NCBI GenBank assembly: GCA_947561715.1
Contig: OX387197.1
Span: 24,826,266 to 24,890,265 of the forward strand
From: Ascidia mentula
Taxonomy: Eukaryota; Chordata; Ascidiacea; Phlebobranchia; Ascidiidae
DNA length: 64,000 nucleotides
Direction: 5' to 3'
Within the stretch, counting starts at the first letter, position 1. The number at the start of each line of letters is the position of its first letter. Both the position numbers and the translations under genes were made by a program. Under the pieces are notes generated by a model. It had not been told where the DNA came from and searched no databases. It saw only the letters and a program-made list of their open reading frames with translations. Below are positions 22,101 through 33,409 of this stretch, piece by piece.

Positions 22101-24986
22101 GCAAAAGTGGTTGTATGAACTCTCGAAGGGGAATGCGCGATCGTCTGTAGTTGAGCCAAGTTCACATTTTGTCCAATTCCAATCGCGTACACCGTAATGT
22201 TGTTTTGTAAAGTCAGTGCGTTGCTAAAAACAATACATTAGGTTTCATATCAGCAATAATTTTAAAAACATTTCGTCAGATCCAATTGGGATTGGTTCGG
22301 GAATGGTGCAATTTATTCTGGCAAAAATGCTAAGAATCCCAACTACGTCAATACTAAAATACGTTGACCTTTTATAATCGCCGATGCGTCGCGTCCGCCT
22401 ATACCCATACATTCAGGTTAGTTAAATCAGTCAATGTGTTAAATTAAAGATAACCAAATTTATCCAAGTTACTCACCTAGCATCAAGGTTTAAAGTGTCG
22501 GTCACCGGATCATCTGTGACTAAAACTATAAACTTCTCAGCAGAATTTGGTACCGACGAAAAGTAAACCTGTAAACACAAAACAAAGCCACGCCATTACA
22601 AATTATATCATGTACTAGGTGCTATAAAAATATTGCATTTAGTTTTTCCCAAAGAGAATAGATTTGGGTATTTTCTGGTATAGAGTGACGAATGTTCCGG
22701 TGAAATCTTCCCATAAGTTAATACGAAAAAGGAATGTAGTCACATGGTTCGTGTTAGTTGTGAAGTTGGTTTTAAGCCAAAAAATCTCTAACTTTAAGAA
22801 TCATCGGTAAATTGAAATAGCCAATAATAATGGCTAAGCTATGCTTGTTGCATTTAGGCTACTCACGTTAACGGCTCGGTTAAGAGCGGCTGCAGCGAAT
22901 GAGCTTGTCGTCAACATATTCAACATGTTCGTGTTCACGGCATTGCGAACGCATGCAGTCGTATTGCAATCTCCGAACAGAAACGGTTCTTGGTAGAAAG
23001 CGTTGTTGAAAGGATTAATACTGCAGAAATATAACTCTTTTTAAAGACCCTGAAACATTAGTTTCTATATTGAAATGTGGGTAAGTTTATAAAGTTTTTG
23101 TGTAAAGTTCTAGATATAAGACTTGCTTAATAGCTGTAGAGGGATCTTGCCCTTGGTTGGGCACTATTGACTTATTTGCGACAGCAAATTACTTTAGTTG
23201 GTGTATATCGTGAAGCATCAAGCCTCTGATTTACATCAGCAGATTTTGTTTTGTTATAAGCATCGTCAGTTTTTGCAAGTTTTACGCAAGTAATAATGAA
23301 AGCAATAAAATACAGACAAAACACTGCTGCCACCGGAATTGTTTTCTTTACGCTACCTCCTCCAAGCTCTAACTATAAACCACGGTGTGGTAGCGAACCT
23401 AGTAGGTGGTAGCGGAGATAAGAAAAACAGATAACCTTGTTAAAATATTGAAATGTTATTAAGTTTATAAAATTATTGTGTGAAGTTGGGTGGTAGACTG
23501 TAATTAATAAATGAAACCAATAACATCATAAACAGTACGGCAGAAAATCATTATTATTATTGGGCTCAGAATTTCAGGTTGCTTATTTGTGTGGATTTGT
23601 TCGTAAAGCAACTTTCGGTTCACCAGTATGGTATGTTGCTGAACTGTCGTTTGAATGCATTAAAGTGGGTTGTATTTTAGCTGATTAACAACAATATATG
23701 CAGTATTAGGCAAACAGAATATTCAAATTAATTTAACTCGGTTCATGTTGTTGTTGACGTTACCGAACATTTCAGCAGTTTATCAGTGGGAACAATGATG
23801 CCTCTAACCACGCACTTCACATTTTACCGAAACATGACAACAACATTACACACATAAAAGACATAATAAATCGTTTCCCTTTTACAGCCACATCCACATC
23901 AACCATTCCGAAGTCTAAAACAAAGTATGTTCAAATGTCATTTTCACTTTGCAATTGCGGGCATATAGTGTGTAATGACTTATACGGGTTTCTGTGGAAG
24001 TTGGCTGCATACATTTTTCATTTGTTTAATTGTTTTCTTGATTTTACCTATTTATGTTATGAAGTATAATATTTGTAAACTAGTTCCGAGAAGAAGATTT
24101 TTACCACGATAATCTCTGATGTATTATCACCAGGTTTTTATATGAATAACTTGTTTTATCATAACCAAATATGTGTATAGTAAGGTTTACTGGCATTTGT
24201 GTGCCTGATCCAGTTTGGCTGCAATACCTTGGCTGCGATGCCAATGAATCTCACGGTCAAAATTTAAGAGCTGAGATCACCAAAGAGCAAAGTGCCGGCG
24301 CAATGGGTCGGTCATGCCTTGCCATGAGATGCTTAGTTTGTATAACCGTTGCGAAATGCTTTTATTTTACGCCAACTCACCTTCGGACATCCTGGTTTCC
24401 AAACTGAGCCATGGCTGCTTGTGTTAACCCAGTTTCAAGCTGCAATGACGAAGTCACGTTGAGAAAAGCCTTCTTGAAAGTCGCGAAGTCTGAGTTAGTC
24501 ATGGATGACATACTATCCACCAAGAACAAGACGTACGTGCTCGCTTCCTGGCCTGGAGATAAAGCAAATGATGAAAGTAAAATAAAAAGTTTATTGTATA
24601 AGGCAGGTCTACTCAAACTGTGGTTCCTGCAAGATTTGTGGCCCCCCCAAATTTGTTGTCCATGTAAGTTACCCACAAAGGGGTGTCATGAATTATTTTT
24701 CGCTTAAAATCGGTTTGAAGAACAATGCAGTTTATGAAGTCGTCGTATAAGGTATTTTGCTATAACAGAGAAATGACTGCTCAGGTCAAAAATCTTCAAG
24801 TTGTATATTTCCCTATATCTTTTTCTCACGAGTTCAAAAACAAGACGAATATTCCAACAGTTATGTACGTTATTAGGTGCACCGACCTGTAGATGGAGCT
24901 CCGACCGTGGGCTTAGTGGAGGATAAACTTTTTGAAATAAGTAAGTAAGCCATCACAATTACGAGAATCAACAAGATTAACCTCAT
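19193..24986 (-). CDS. P1: secreted VWA protein with Thr-rich and basic repeat tail (890 aa)
   Basis: The seven exons 24986-24887, 24552-24381, 23020-22867, 22568-22477, 22223-22054, 21888-19999 and 19287-19193 give 2,673 nt, in phase to a TAA. Residues 1-25 are a signal peptide (MRLILLILVIVMAYLLIS). Residues about 38-225 are a von Willebrand factor A domain. It has strand 1 YVLFLVDSMSSM with MIDAS Asp46 but Met48 where DxSxS has Ser, the later Asp in VLVTDD (161), and VYAIGIG as a late strand. Residues about 230-630 are mucin-like repeats of seven (TTTSQPQ, TTTRQPK, TTTTAPP), likely heavily O-glycosylated. Residues about 640-845 are basic octapeptide repeats (KDDQRKKP). The last exon encodes a polar tail around PANKWNIFQNGREKNN that is conserved in the other paralogues. 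Upstream, TTTTTCCTCAG at 25,014 precedes a 27-nt leader. Role inferred: a secreted matrix or mucus protein. Confidence 0.82.
20030..20660 (-). repeat. 24-bp coding repeat of P1 (basic octapeptide)
   Basis: About 25 tandem copies of a 24-bp unit. In the frame dictated by splicing they read KDDQRKKP, KDDQRKWP and similar. No stop codon occurs in the consensus in any of the six frames. The alternatives are RTTNAKSP and GRPTQKAQ on the minus strand, and ALVVFGLF, RWSSLGFL and CVGRLWAF on the plus strand. Confidence 0.9.
20690..21880 (-). repeat. 21-bp Thr-rich coding repeat of P1
   Basis: Tandem 21-bp units encode TTTSQPQ, TTTRQPK, TTTTAPP, TTTIQPQ and related heptapeptides. They are often grouped as 63-bp or longer composite repeats. 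The AT-poor, C/A-rich coding strand contrasts with the flanks. The 42-bp unit of P6 equals two of these heptads. Confidence 0.9.
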
Positions 24987-25014
24987 TGTCTCGGCTGGCA
25001 CACAGTCCACTTCC

Positions 25015-25929
25015 TGAGGAAAAATATACAAATTATATTTTGAAATTAAAATTACAAATCTGCTGCAATATGGACAAACTAGGCTTTGAACAAATATTAA
25101 ATGAACTGATTAATTTTCCGTTATTTTGGTGACTTCAATCAGCTATGGCAATTCAGCGGTCTTCTTTCTGATCAACGCCAAAAATGCCAAAATTTTTAAA
25201 TAAAAAATTTGTAGTTCGTCATTTTAAAAGAATATTTGTAAATAGTTTCCACTATAGACACGCCTTGTCGTTTTCTGCTTGTCGGGCCATGTTTAACACA
25301 AATAACGTTTACTCGTTTAAGCCCTAAAACATTTCGTCAATATAACAATTTTGGGCTGGCTATAGCAAGTATTACGGCATTAAAGGAAAATCCCCACTGG
25401 ATATACGATACTATAAATTTGGCATTTGCAAACTGTGGCATGTAGGTCAAATTCAACATTGCCAGTTAGATCTTTTAATTTGGTCTGCCAGGAGTTGTAA
25501 CAATCATTAAAAAAATGCAGTAGCTGTCTAATCTAATTCTCGTTGTCCCATTGGCCGCCTGTAAAAATTTTCACAATTTCTGACTAAACTTTGAGTAAAA
25601 CGCTTTACAAAGTCACTTTATCACACAAGCCCATATAACTATGCTTCGTTGTGATACCGCACTATGGGAAAAACATATTTAGCAATGCAGTGTTGCCGAA
25701 AGTCCAGGTGCAGCAAACAGGCATTGATAAAACAATAGCAAGAGAAAGGTGATTTGTTATGTTATATTATGAAAAACGGGAATAATCGAATGCGCTCTAC
25801 ACGCCAGTACAAACTACCTTCCTTAAACGTGATGAACAGTATGTTTCATATGTAGAATTATTGAAACGTTATCTACAGCCAATAAACATGTTCATAATTG
25901 TACTCACACACCAGATCGATAAATCTGTG
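25015..25929. other. Spacer 5' of P1
   Basis: Presumed promoter region of P1. It is related to the sequence 5' of P2-P5 (shared stretches such as CTGCCAGGAGTTG and AAGCCCATATAACTATGC). No separate gene. Confidence 0.4.
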
Positions 25930-26110
25930 TATACCGTGTATGTGAAAGATTTTTCGAATAATTGCAAAGGAACATAATGTGGTCAGTGCAAACACCGTTT
26001 CGACCAATAAGGTTTCATCTGTGCGGTTGGTGATTGCAGCACTGGACGAGCGGTACAGCGTGTTCACTTAGTGTTAGCTTTCAATCAACATCGATCAGAA
26101 CATGATGTAA
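25930..26110. repeat. Degenerate hammerhead-like element, copy in P1-P2 spacer
   Basis: The minus strand keeps the pattern stem, CAGATGA, ACC..GGT, CGAAAC, TGTTTGCA seen at 15,761-15,814. The core has A instead of T at its second base and the stems are weaker, so it is expected to be inactive. It continues into the shared sequence CTTTCAATCAACATCGATCA. Confidence 0.5.
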
Positions 26111-26389
26111 ATTTTTAAATACTTGCATTTCAATCGTTATTTAGTTGTCTTGCCTTCACCATTACCACAAGCAAAAGAACGATGGTAATTCAGTGCAGAC
26201 AAGCGACCACAACAACTGACAATTTGGACTATTAGGGGAAGGTTTGTATGCCTGGCAAAGGATTGTGTCTATTGTTTTGTATTTTGTTTGTTAATGGATA
26301 TTCATATCGAAATTCAACACCAGAGACCATGAGCCGTGATATGGTTTTGTGCACGGTCTAATATTTACGCTGACACTCCGCAAATCCGC

Positions 26390-26765
26390 AGATTTGGCGA
26401 AAACATCGCTATCTGTCCCTACACCCGTTCCTAACCGCTGTTGTAACAGCAGATAAGGATTTTGGTCAAGGGCATTGATTGCTGTTTGACCGCAACCACG
26501 TGGTAGTACACCTCCATGTTTGCCATTCCTGTTCTAAATGGTTTGCTGTGATGTTGCAGGACTTATGGAAAACTACTATCAGTGGGTGTGTATCATGCGT
26601 GACTTGTTTGTGCTGTTAAACTCATCAAGCGTCATACCGAAGGATTGCGCAGCAGACCGTGTACCGTTGAACTTCCGCACACGAACTTTGGTTTATTTGT
26701 TTATTTGTAGCAATGCATTCCTTTATTTAAGGAAGTTCTGTACAACGAATAAATCGAATTGGAAA
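26390..26765. repeat. Shared 3'-flank block of the P array, copy 2
   Basis: Here the block abuts the shortened tail of P2 directly: the P2 stop codon at 26,768-26,766 lies at the junction. Confidence 0.6.
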
Positions 26766-29603
26766 TTACAAATCGTTAAATCGTCGGCTTGTGCTTGTCG
26801 GTGGTGCAGTAGTAGTTGTTTTCGGTTGTCTTGTGGTTGTTTGTGGTTGACTTGTGGTTGTTCTTGGTTGACTTGCGGTTGATGTTTTTGTCGCTTCTGC
26901 CGTTGCAAAACAAAGCACAAACTAAATATACCAGATGAAAATAATCTCCAACTGAATAAATGTCAAAAATAAAGCAATATATTAAAAATAAACTTGATAA
27001 TTTGCATCTTTTAGCATCTTGCAACAACAATACAATATCCCGCATTATTCGGAACTTACCCGTCACAATATCCTTTAGAACTGATAGCAAAACGCCTTCA
27101 AATCCTGCAAATGTGGTTGTATGAACTCTCGAATTGGAATGCGCGATCGCCTGTAGTTGAGACACGTTCACATTTTGTCCAATTCCAATCGCGTACACCG
27201 TAATGTTGTTTTGTAAAGTCAGTGCGTTGCTGTAAACAACAGATTAGGTTTCATATCAGCAACAAAAGTGATTCTGGCGAAAATCCAAAGGACCCCAACT
27301 ACGTCAACACCAAAATACGTTGACCATTTTAAGTCGCCGATGCGTCGCGTCCGCCTCATTATACGAGTTTTAATGGGTAAATTCATACAATACCCGTACA
27401 TTTAGGTTAGTTAAATTAGTCGATGTGTTAAATTAGAGATAACCAAATTTATCCAAGTTGGTGCAAAATGCTCACCTAGCAGCAAGGTTTAAAGTGTCGG
27501 TCACTGGGTCATCTGTGGCCAAAACTAGAAACTTCTCAGCAGAATTTGGAACCGACGAAAAGTAAACCTGTAAACACAAAACAAGCCACGCTTTGCCGAC
27601 ATTACATCATGTTTAAAGTGGTATAAAAATAAACCATTCAGATTTTACCAAAGAGAATAGATTTGGGTATTTTCTGGCATAGAGTGACGATTAATTTGCG
27701 AATGCTCCGGTTAAATCTGCCCATAAGTTAATACGAAAAACAATGGCTCGTGTTAATTCTGGAGTTGATTTTAAGTCAGCCGAAAAATCTCCAACTTTAA
27801 GAATCATCGGTAAATTAAAATAGCCAATAAGAATGGCTAAGCAATTATAGTTGCATTTAGGCTACTCACGTTAACAGCCCGGTTAAGAGCGGCTGCAGCG
27901 AAAGAGCTTGTCGCCAACACATTCAACATGTTCGTGTTCACGGCGTTGCGAACGCATGCAGTCGTATTGCAATCTCCGAACAGAAACGGTTCTTGGTAGA
28001 AATCGTTGTTGAAAGGATTAATACTGCATAAAAATAACTGTTTTTTATAGACCCTGAACCATTACTTTCTAGATATACTTGTTAAAATGTTAGCACTTTT
28101 ATGAAATGTGGCTAAGTTGATGAAGTTATTGTGTGATGTTGGATGGTAGGCTAAATTTCATGAAATAATTTCATAACATCATAAACAATACGGCAGAAAA
28201 TCATTGTTAATATTGGATTCAGAATTTCAGGTTGCTCATTTATACAGCTTTGTTTATTCGTAAAGTAACTTTCGGTTCACCAGTATGGTATGTTGCTGAA
28301 CTGGCGTTTGAATGCTTGAAGGGGGGGTTGTATTTTAGCTGATTAACAACAATATATGCAGTATTAGGCAAACAGAATATTTAAATTAATTTAACTCGGT
28401 TCATGTTGTTGTTGACGTTACCGAACATTTCAGCAGTTTATCAGTGGGAACAATGATGTAACTAACCACGCACGTCACATTTTACCGAAACATAATAACA
28501 ACATTAAAATACATAATAAATCGTTTCCCTTTTACAACCACATCCACCATTTCGAAGTCAAAAACTGAGCATGTTCAAATGTCATATAGTGTTTCACGAC
28601 TAATACGGGTTTCTGTGGAAGTTGACCTCATACATTCCCCATTTGTTTAATTGTTTTCTTGATTTTTCCTATTTATGTTATGAAGTATAATATTTGCAAA
28701 CTTGTTCCGTAAAGAAGATTTTCACCAAGGAAATCTCTGATGCATTATCACCAGGTTTTTATATGAATAACTAGTTTGATGATTACCAAATATAATAAGG
28801 TTTACTAGCATTTGTGTGCCTGATCCAGCTTGGCTGCAATACCTTGGCTGCGATGCCAATGAATCTTACGGTCAAAATTTAAGAGCTGAGATCACCAAAG
28901 AGCAAAGTGCCGGCGCAGTGGGTCGGTCATGCCTTGCCATGAGATGCTTAGTTTGTATGACCGTTGCGAAACGCTTTTATTTTACGCCAACTCACCTTCG
29001 GACATCCTGGTTTCCAAACTGAGCCATGGCTGCTTGTGTTAACCCAGTTTCAAGTTGTAGAGACGAAGTCACGTTAAGAAAAGCCTTCTTGAAAGTCGCG
29101 AATTCTGAGTTAGTCATGGATGACATACTATCCACCAAGAACAAGACGTATATGCTCGCCTCCTGGCCTGCAGATAAAGCGAATGATGAAAGATAAAATG
29201 GAAAGTTTATTGGATAAGGCAGGTCTACTCAAACTGAGGTTCCTGCAAGATTTGTGGCCCCCCCAAATTTGTTGTCCATGTAAGCTACCCACAAAGGGGT
29301 GGCATGGATTATTTTTTGTTTTGAAATCGTTTTAAAGAACAATGAAGTTTATGAAGTCGTGGTATAAGGTATTTGGCTATAACAGAGGAATAACTGCTAA
29401 GGTCAGAAACCTTCAAGTTATATATTTCCCTATGTCTTTTTCTCACGAGTTAAGAAACAAGACGAATATCCCAACAGTTAAGTACGTTATAAGGTGCACC
29501 GACCTGTAGATGGAGCTCCGACCGTGGGCTTAGTGGAGGATAAACTTTTTGAAATAAGTAAGTAAGCCATCACAATTACGAGAATCAACAAGATTAACCT
29601 CAT
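26766..29603 (-). CDS. P2: secreted VWA protein with shortened tail (272 aa)
   Basis: The six exons 29603-29504, 29167-28996, 28023-27870, 27567-27476, 27229-27060 and 26896-26766 sum to 819 nt. The first five have exactly the lengths of the P1 exons (100, 172, 154, 92, 170). The signal peptide and VWA domain are very close to P1: VDSMSSM is identical, VLVTDD becomes VLATDD, and NLDAS becomes NLAAS. The tail is only 43 residues (EATKTSTASQPRTTTSQ and a few heptads). It ends RRFNDL then TAA, where the Thr repeats run into the 3'-flank block. The basic repeats and the conserved C-terminal exon are missing, which implies a deletion. The frame is intact, so it may make a short secreted VWA protein. 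Introns have the same positions as in P1, but intron 2 is about 390 bases shorter. Confidence 0.8.
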
Positions 29604-30599
29604 TGTCTTGGCTGGCACACAATCCACTTCCTGAGGAAAAATATACAAATTAAATTTCGAAAATAAAATTACAAATCTGCTGCAATATGGACAAACTGGG
29701 CCTTGATCAAATATTAAATGAACTGATTGATATTCTGTTATTTTGGCGACTTTTATCAGCTGCGGCAATTGGGTCTCCTTTCTGAACAACGTCAAAAACA
29801 CCGAAAACACCCAAACGTTTTTACTCAAAAATGGGTGGTTTTCGTTTTTTAAAAAGATTGTCTGTAAATGGTTTCCACGACAGGAAATACATGTCGTTTT
29901 CTGCTTCTCAGGCGATGTTTAACACAAATAACGTTTACTCGTTTAAGCCCGTAAAACATTTGATCCACTAAACATTTTGGTCTGGCTATAGCAAGTATTA
30001 CGGCACAAAAGAATAATCCCTGGGTATACGATACTATAAATCAGTCATGTGGAAACTGTGGCCTGCAGGTCAAAATCAATGATGCCTGTTATATCTTTAA
30101 TTCTGGCCTGCCAGGAGTTGACATGAATTAGTGTTATTTAAGAAAATTATTCATGCTTCAGTAATTGTCCACCTTGATTTTTGTTGTCCATTGGCAGCCT
30201 GTAAACATTTTCACAATTTCTGACCAAACTCTGAGCCAAACGCTTTACAAAGTCACTTTATCACGCAAGCCCATATAAACTATGCTTCGTTGTAATACCG
30301 CACTTTGGGAGTAACACATTTACCAATGCAGTGTTGTCAAAAGTACAGGTGCAGCAAACAGACATTGATAAAACAATAGCAAGAGCAAGGTGATTTGTCA
30401 TGTTATATTATGAAAAACGGGAATTACCGAATGCGCTGTACATGTCAATACAAACTACCTTCCTTAAACGTGCGGATCAGTATGTTTTCTAGCAGAATTA
30501 TCGGCACGTTATCTACAGCCAAAAAAGAACAAAGAATGATTTTCAAAATTATACTCACACACCAGGTCTATAAATATATAAAGTGTATACCGTGTATTT
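29604..30599. other. Spacer 5' of P2
   Basis: Homologous to 25,015-25,929. An acceptor-like CCTCAG at 29,632-29,631 lies 27 bases before the P2 ATG. No gene. Confidence 0.4.
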
Positions 30600-30780
30600 G
30601 AAACATTTTTCAAACAATTGCAAAGGAACATAAAATAGACCATTACAAACACTACTATTTCGACCCATAAGGTTTCATCTGTGCAGTTGTTGATTGCAGC
30701 ACTCGAGGAGCAGTACAACATTTTCCACTTTGTGGTACTTTTCAATGAATGTCGATCAGAACATGCATTTAAATCGCGTT
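30600..30780. repeat. Degenerate hammerhead-like element, copy in P2-P3 spacer
   Basis: Minus-strand CAGATGA..CGAAAT pattern with the shared downstream part TTTCAATGAATGTCGATCAG. The GAAAC box is changed and the stems are poor. Confidence 0.45.
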
Positions 30781-31009
30781 AATTAGTTGTCTTGCCTTCA
30801 CCATTACCACAAGTAACAGAACGCGGTTACTTCAGTGTTGACAAACCGTCACAACCACTAGCAATGTGGACTATTAGGGGAAGGTTTTCATGCCTGGCAA
30901 AGGATAGCGTCAATTGCTTTGTATTTTGCTTGGTATTGAATATTCATATCGAAATTGTGACTGTATTGAATATTCATATCGAAATTGTTACAACACCCTC
31001 GGGTGGAGG

Positions 31010-31560
31010 GCATTGATTGGCATGCTGTTTGACCGCAACCACGTGCTAGTACAACTCTATGTGTACAAATCCTGTTCTAAATGGTTGGCTGTGATGTTGC
31101 GGAACATTGGAAAACTCCATTCAGTGCGTGTGTACCATGCGTGACGTGTTTGTGCTCTTAAACTAATCAAGCTTCATGCTAAAGGATTGCGCAGCAGACC
31201 GTGTCCCTTTGAACTTCCGTACACGAACTTTGGTTTATTTGTTTATTTGTAGTAATGTATTCCTTTATATTAAGAAGTTCTGTACAACGAATAAACCAAA
31301 TACACAATTGGAAATTATCAATCGTCTCTTTTTAAAACAAAATAATTGACTAGCGAAACCATACAGCATCCAACTGCAAAATTGCGCCAAATGTTTTCAT
31401 GGTCTTTTGAAGTATAGACCAATAATTTCAGAAATTCATGCATTAAATAGGTATGTAGGTATCTATAAATAGGTATATAGGTATCCATAAATAGATGTAT
31501 AGCTCTACATACAACGAATAAATCGAATTCACAATTGGAAATTATCAATCATCGCTTTTG
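31010..31560. repeat. Shared 3'-flank block of the P array, copy 3
   Basis: Followed by a partly repeated second piece (about 31,510-31,600) containing the same CAATTGGAAATTATCAATCA end, so the end of the block is duplicated here. Confidence 0.55.
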
Positions 31561-31763
31561 AAAACAAAACAGTTGCTGAAACTATACTGCAGTGTTGTAG
31601 TGTAAACCACAAGACTTTTAAAGTACAATACCTTCTCATAATAAATAAACTGACAACAGCAAAAACTAGTTTAACTAATCAGCATTCATTTGCAAAATTG
31701 AGTCCTTCGAAGTAAAGAACAATAACTCAAGATATTCATACATTAAATAGGCATCAAATAGCT

Positions 31764-31862
31764 TTACATAAAGCTCCAGCGATGATCACGGTTGCCGTCG
31801 TTGTTTTTCTTCCGACCATTCCGGAATATGTTCCACTGATTTGCCGGTTTTGCATATCCGCG
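31764..31862 (-). pseudogene. Relic C-terminal exon of P3
   Basis: The minus strand reads GYAKPANQWNIFRNGRKK, then NNDGNRDHRWSFM and a stop. This is the conserved C-terminal segment of P1 and P4-P6. The intron and acceptor that precede it elsewhere are missing: the P3 repeats run almost directly into it, in another frame. It is therefore probably not joined to P3 in frame. Confidence 0.55.
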
Positions 31863-31879
31863 TGCAAAGGAATGTTAGT

Positions 31880-33330
31880 CGTGTTTAGGTCATTTGCGAT
31901 GGTCTTATTTAGGGCTTTTTGCGATGGTCTTTTTTGGGACTTTTTGCAATCATCTTCTTTGAGACTTTTTGGGATGGTTTGACTTGGGACTCTTTGCGAT
32001 AGTCTTCTTTGTGACTTTTAGGGATGGTTTGATTTGGGACTTTTTGCGATAGTCTTCTTTGTGACTTTTAGGGATGGTTTGATTTGGGACTTTTTGCGAT
32101 ATTCTTCTTTATTGCTTTTTGCGATGGTCTTCTTTGAGACTTTCTGTATTGGTTTGATTTGGGACTTTTTGCGATGGTCTTCTTTGGTGCTCTTTGCGAT
32201 GGTCTTCTTTAAGACTTTTTGGGATGGTTTAATTTGGGACTTTTCGGGATAGTCTTCTTTGGTGCTCTTTGCGATGGTCTTCTTTGTGACTTTTTGGGAT
32301 GGTTTGATTTGGTACTTTTTGCGATAGTCTTCTTTGATGGTTTTTGCGATGGTCTTCTTTGAGACTTTCTGTATTGGTTTAATTTGGGACTTTTTGCGAT
32401 GGTCTTCTTTGGGGCTTTTTGCTATGGTCTTCTTTGAGACTTTTTGGGATGGTTTAATTTGGGACTTTTTGGGATAGTCTTCTTTGGTGCTCTTTGTGAC
32501 TTTTTGGGATGGTTTGATTTTGGAATTTTTGCGATGGTCTTCTTTGATGGTTTTTGCGATGGTCTTCTTTGAGACTTTCTGTATTGGTTTGATTTGGGAC
32601 TTTTTGCGATGGTCTTCTTTGGGGCTTTTTGCTATGGTCTTCTTTGAGACTTTTTGAGATGGTTTAATTTGGGACTTTTTGGGATAGTCTTCTTTGGTGC
32701 TCTTTGCGATGGTCTTCTTTGTGACTTTTTGGGATGGTTTGATTTTGGAATTTTTGCGATGGTCTTCTTTGGGGCTTTTTGCGATGGTCTTCTTTGAGAC
32801 TTTCTGTATTGGTTTAATTTGGGACATTTTGCGATGGTCTTCTTTGGGGCTTTTTGCTATGGTCTTCTTTGAGACTTTTTGGGATGGTTTAATTTGGGAC
32901 TTTTTGCGATAGTCTTCTTTGGTGCTCTTTGCGATGGTCTTCTTTTTGACTTTTTGGGATGGTTTGATTTGGGAATTTTTGCGATGGTCTTCTTTGGGGC
33001 TTTTTGCGATGGTCTTCTTTGGGACTTTTTGGGATTGTTTTGTTTGGGACTTTTTGCGATGGTCTTCTTTGTGGATTTTTTGCGATGGTTTTATTTGGGA
33101 CGTTTTGCGATGGACGTATTTGAGCCATTTGCGATTGTCTTCTTTGGGGCTTTTTGCGATGGTCGTCTTTGGGCCATTTGCGATGGTTTTCTTTGTGGCT
33201 TTTTGCGATGGTCGTCCCTGGGGCTCTTTGCGATGGTCGTCTTTGGTTTTTTTTGCGATGGTCGTCTTTGGGTCTTTTTGCGGTTGTCGTCTTTGGGCCA
33301 TTTGTGATGGTCGTCTTTGGGCCGTTTGCG
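31880..33330 (-). repeat. 75-bp higher-order repeat of P3
   Basis: Derived from the 24-bp basic unit with diverged phrases, now ordered as a 75-bp (25-residue) composite: KPSQKVSKKTIAK plus SPKEDHRKKSQI. There are roughly 14-16 composite copies with local duplications and shortened units. Near the signal peptide the simpler 24-bp units persist. Confidence 0.85.
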
Positions 33331-33409
33331 AGGGCTTAGCGGAGGATAAATGTATTGAAGCAAGTAAATTAGCCATCACAGTTACGAGAATTAACAAGAT
33401 TAACCTCAT
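32018..33409 (-). CDS. P3: signal peptide plus lysine-rich repeats, no VWA (463 aa)
   Basis: One open frame runs from the ATG at 33,409, the same signal-peptide start as P1 (MRLILLILVTVMANLL), directly into basic repeats. It stops with TAA at 32,020-32,018, inside the repeat field. The VWA exons and Thr-rich heptads are absent, and no intron separates the signal peptide from the repeats. The product would be a highly basic secreted protein. A leader acceptor (CTGGATAG at 33,436-33,435) precedes the ATG. The early stop and the missing C-terminal exon leave it open whether P3 is a functional gene or a decaying copy. Confidence 0.6.
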   Translation of the reverse strand: MRLILLILVTVMANLLASIHLSSAKPSQTAQRRPSQMAQRRQPQKDPKTTIAKKTKDDHRKEPQGRPSQKATKKTIANGPKTTIAKSPKEDNRKWLKYVHRKTSQIKPSQKIHKEDHRKKSQTKQSQKVPKKTIAKSPKEDHRKNSQIKPSQKVKKKTIAKSTKEDYRKKSQIKPSQKVSKKTIAKSPKEDHRKMSQIKPIQKVSKKTIAKSPKEDHRKNSKIKPSQKVTKKTIAKSTKEDYPKKSQIKPSQKVSKKTIAKSPKEDHRKKSQIKPIQKVSKKTIAKTIKEDHRKNSKIKPSQKVTKSTKEDYPKKSQIKPSQKVSKKTIAKSPKEDHRKKSQIKPIQKVSKKTIAKTIKEDYRKKYQIKPSQKVTKKTIAKSTKEDYPEKSQIKPSQKVLKKTIAKSTKEDHRKKSQIKPIQKVSKKTIAKSNKEEYRKKSQIKPSLKVTKKTIAKSPKSNHP

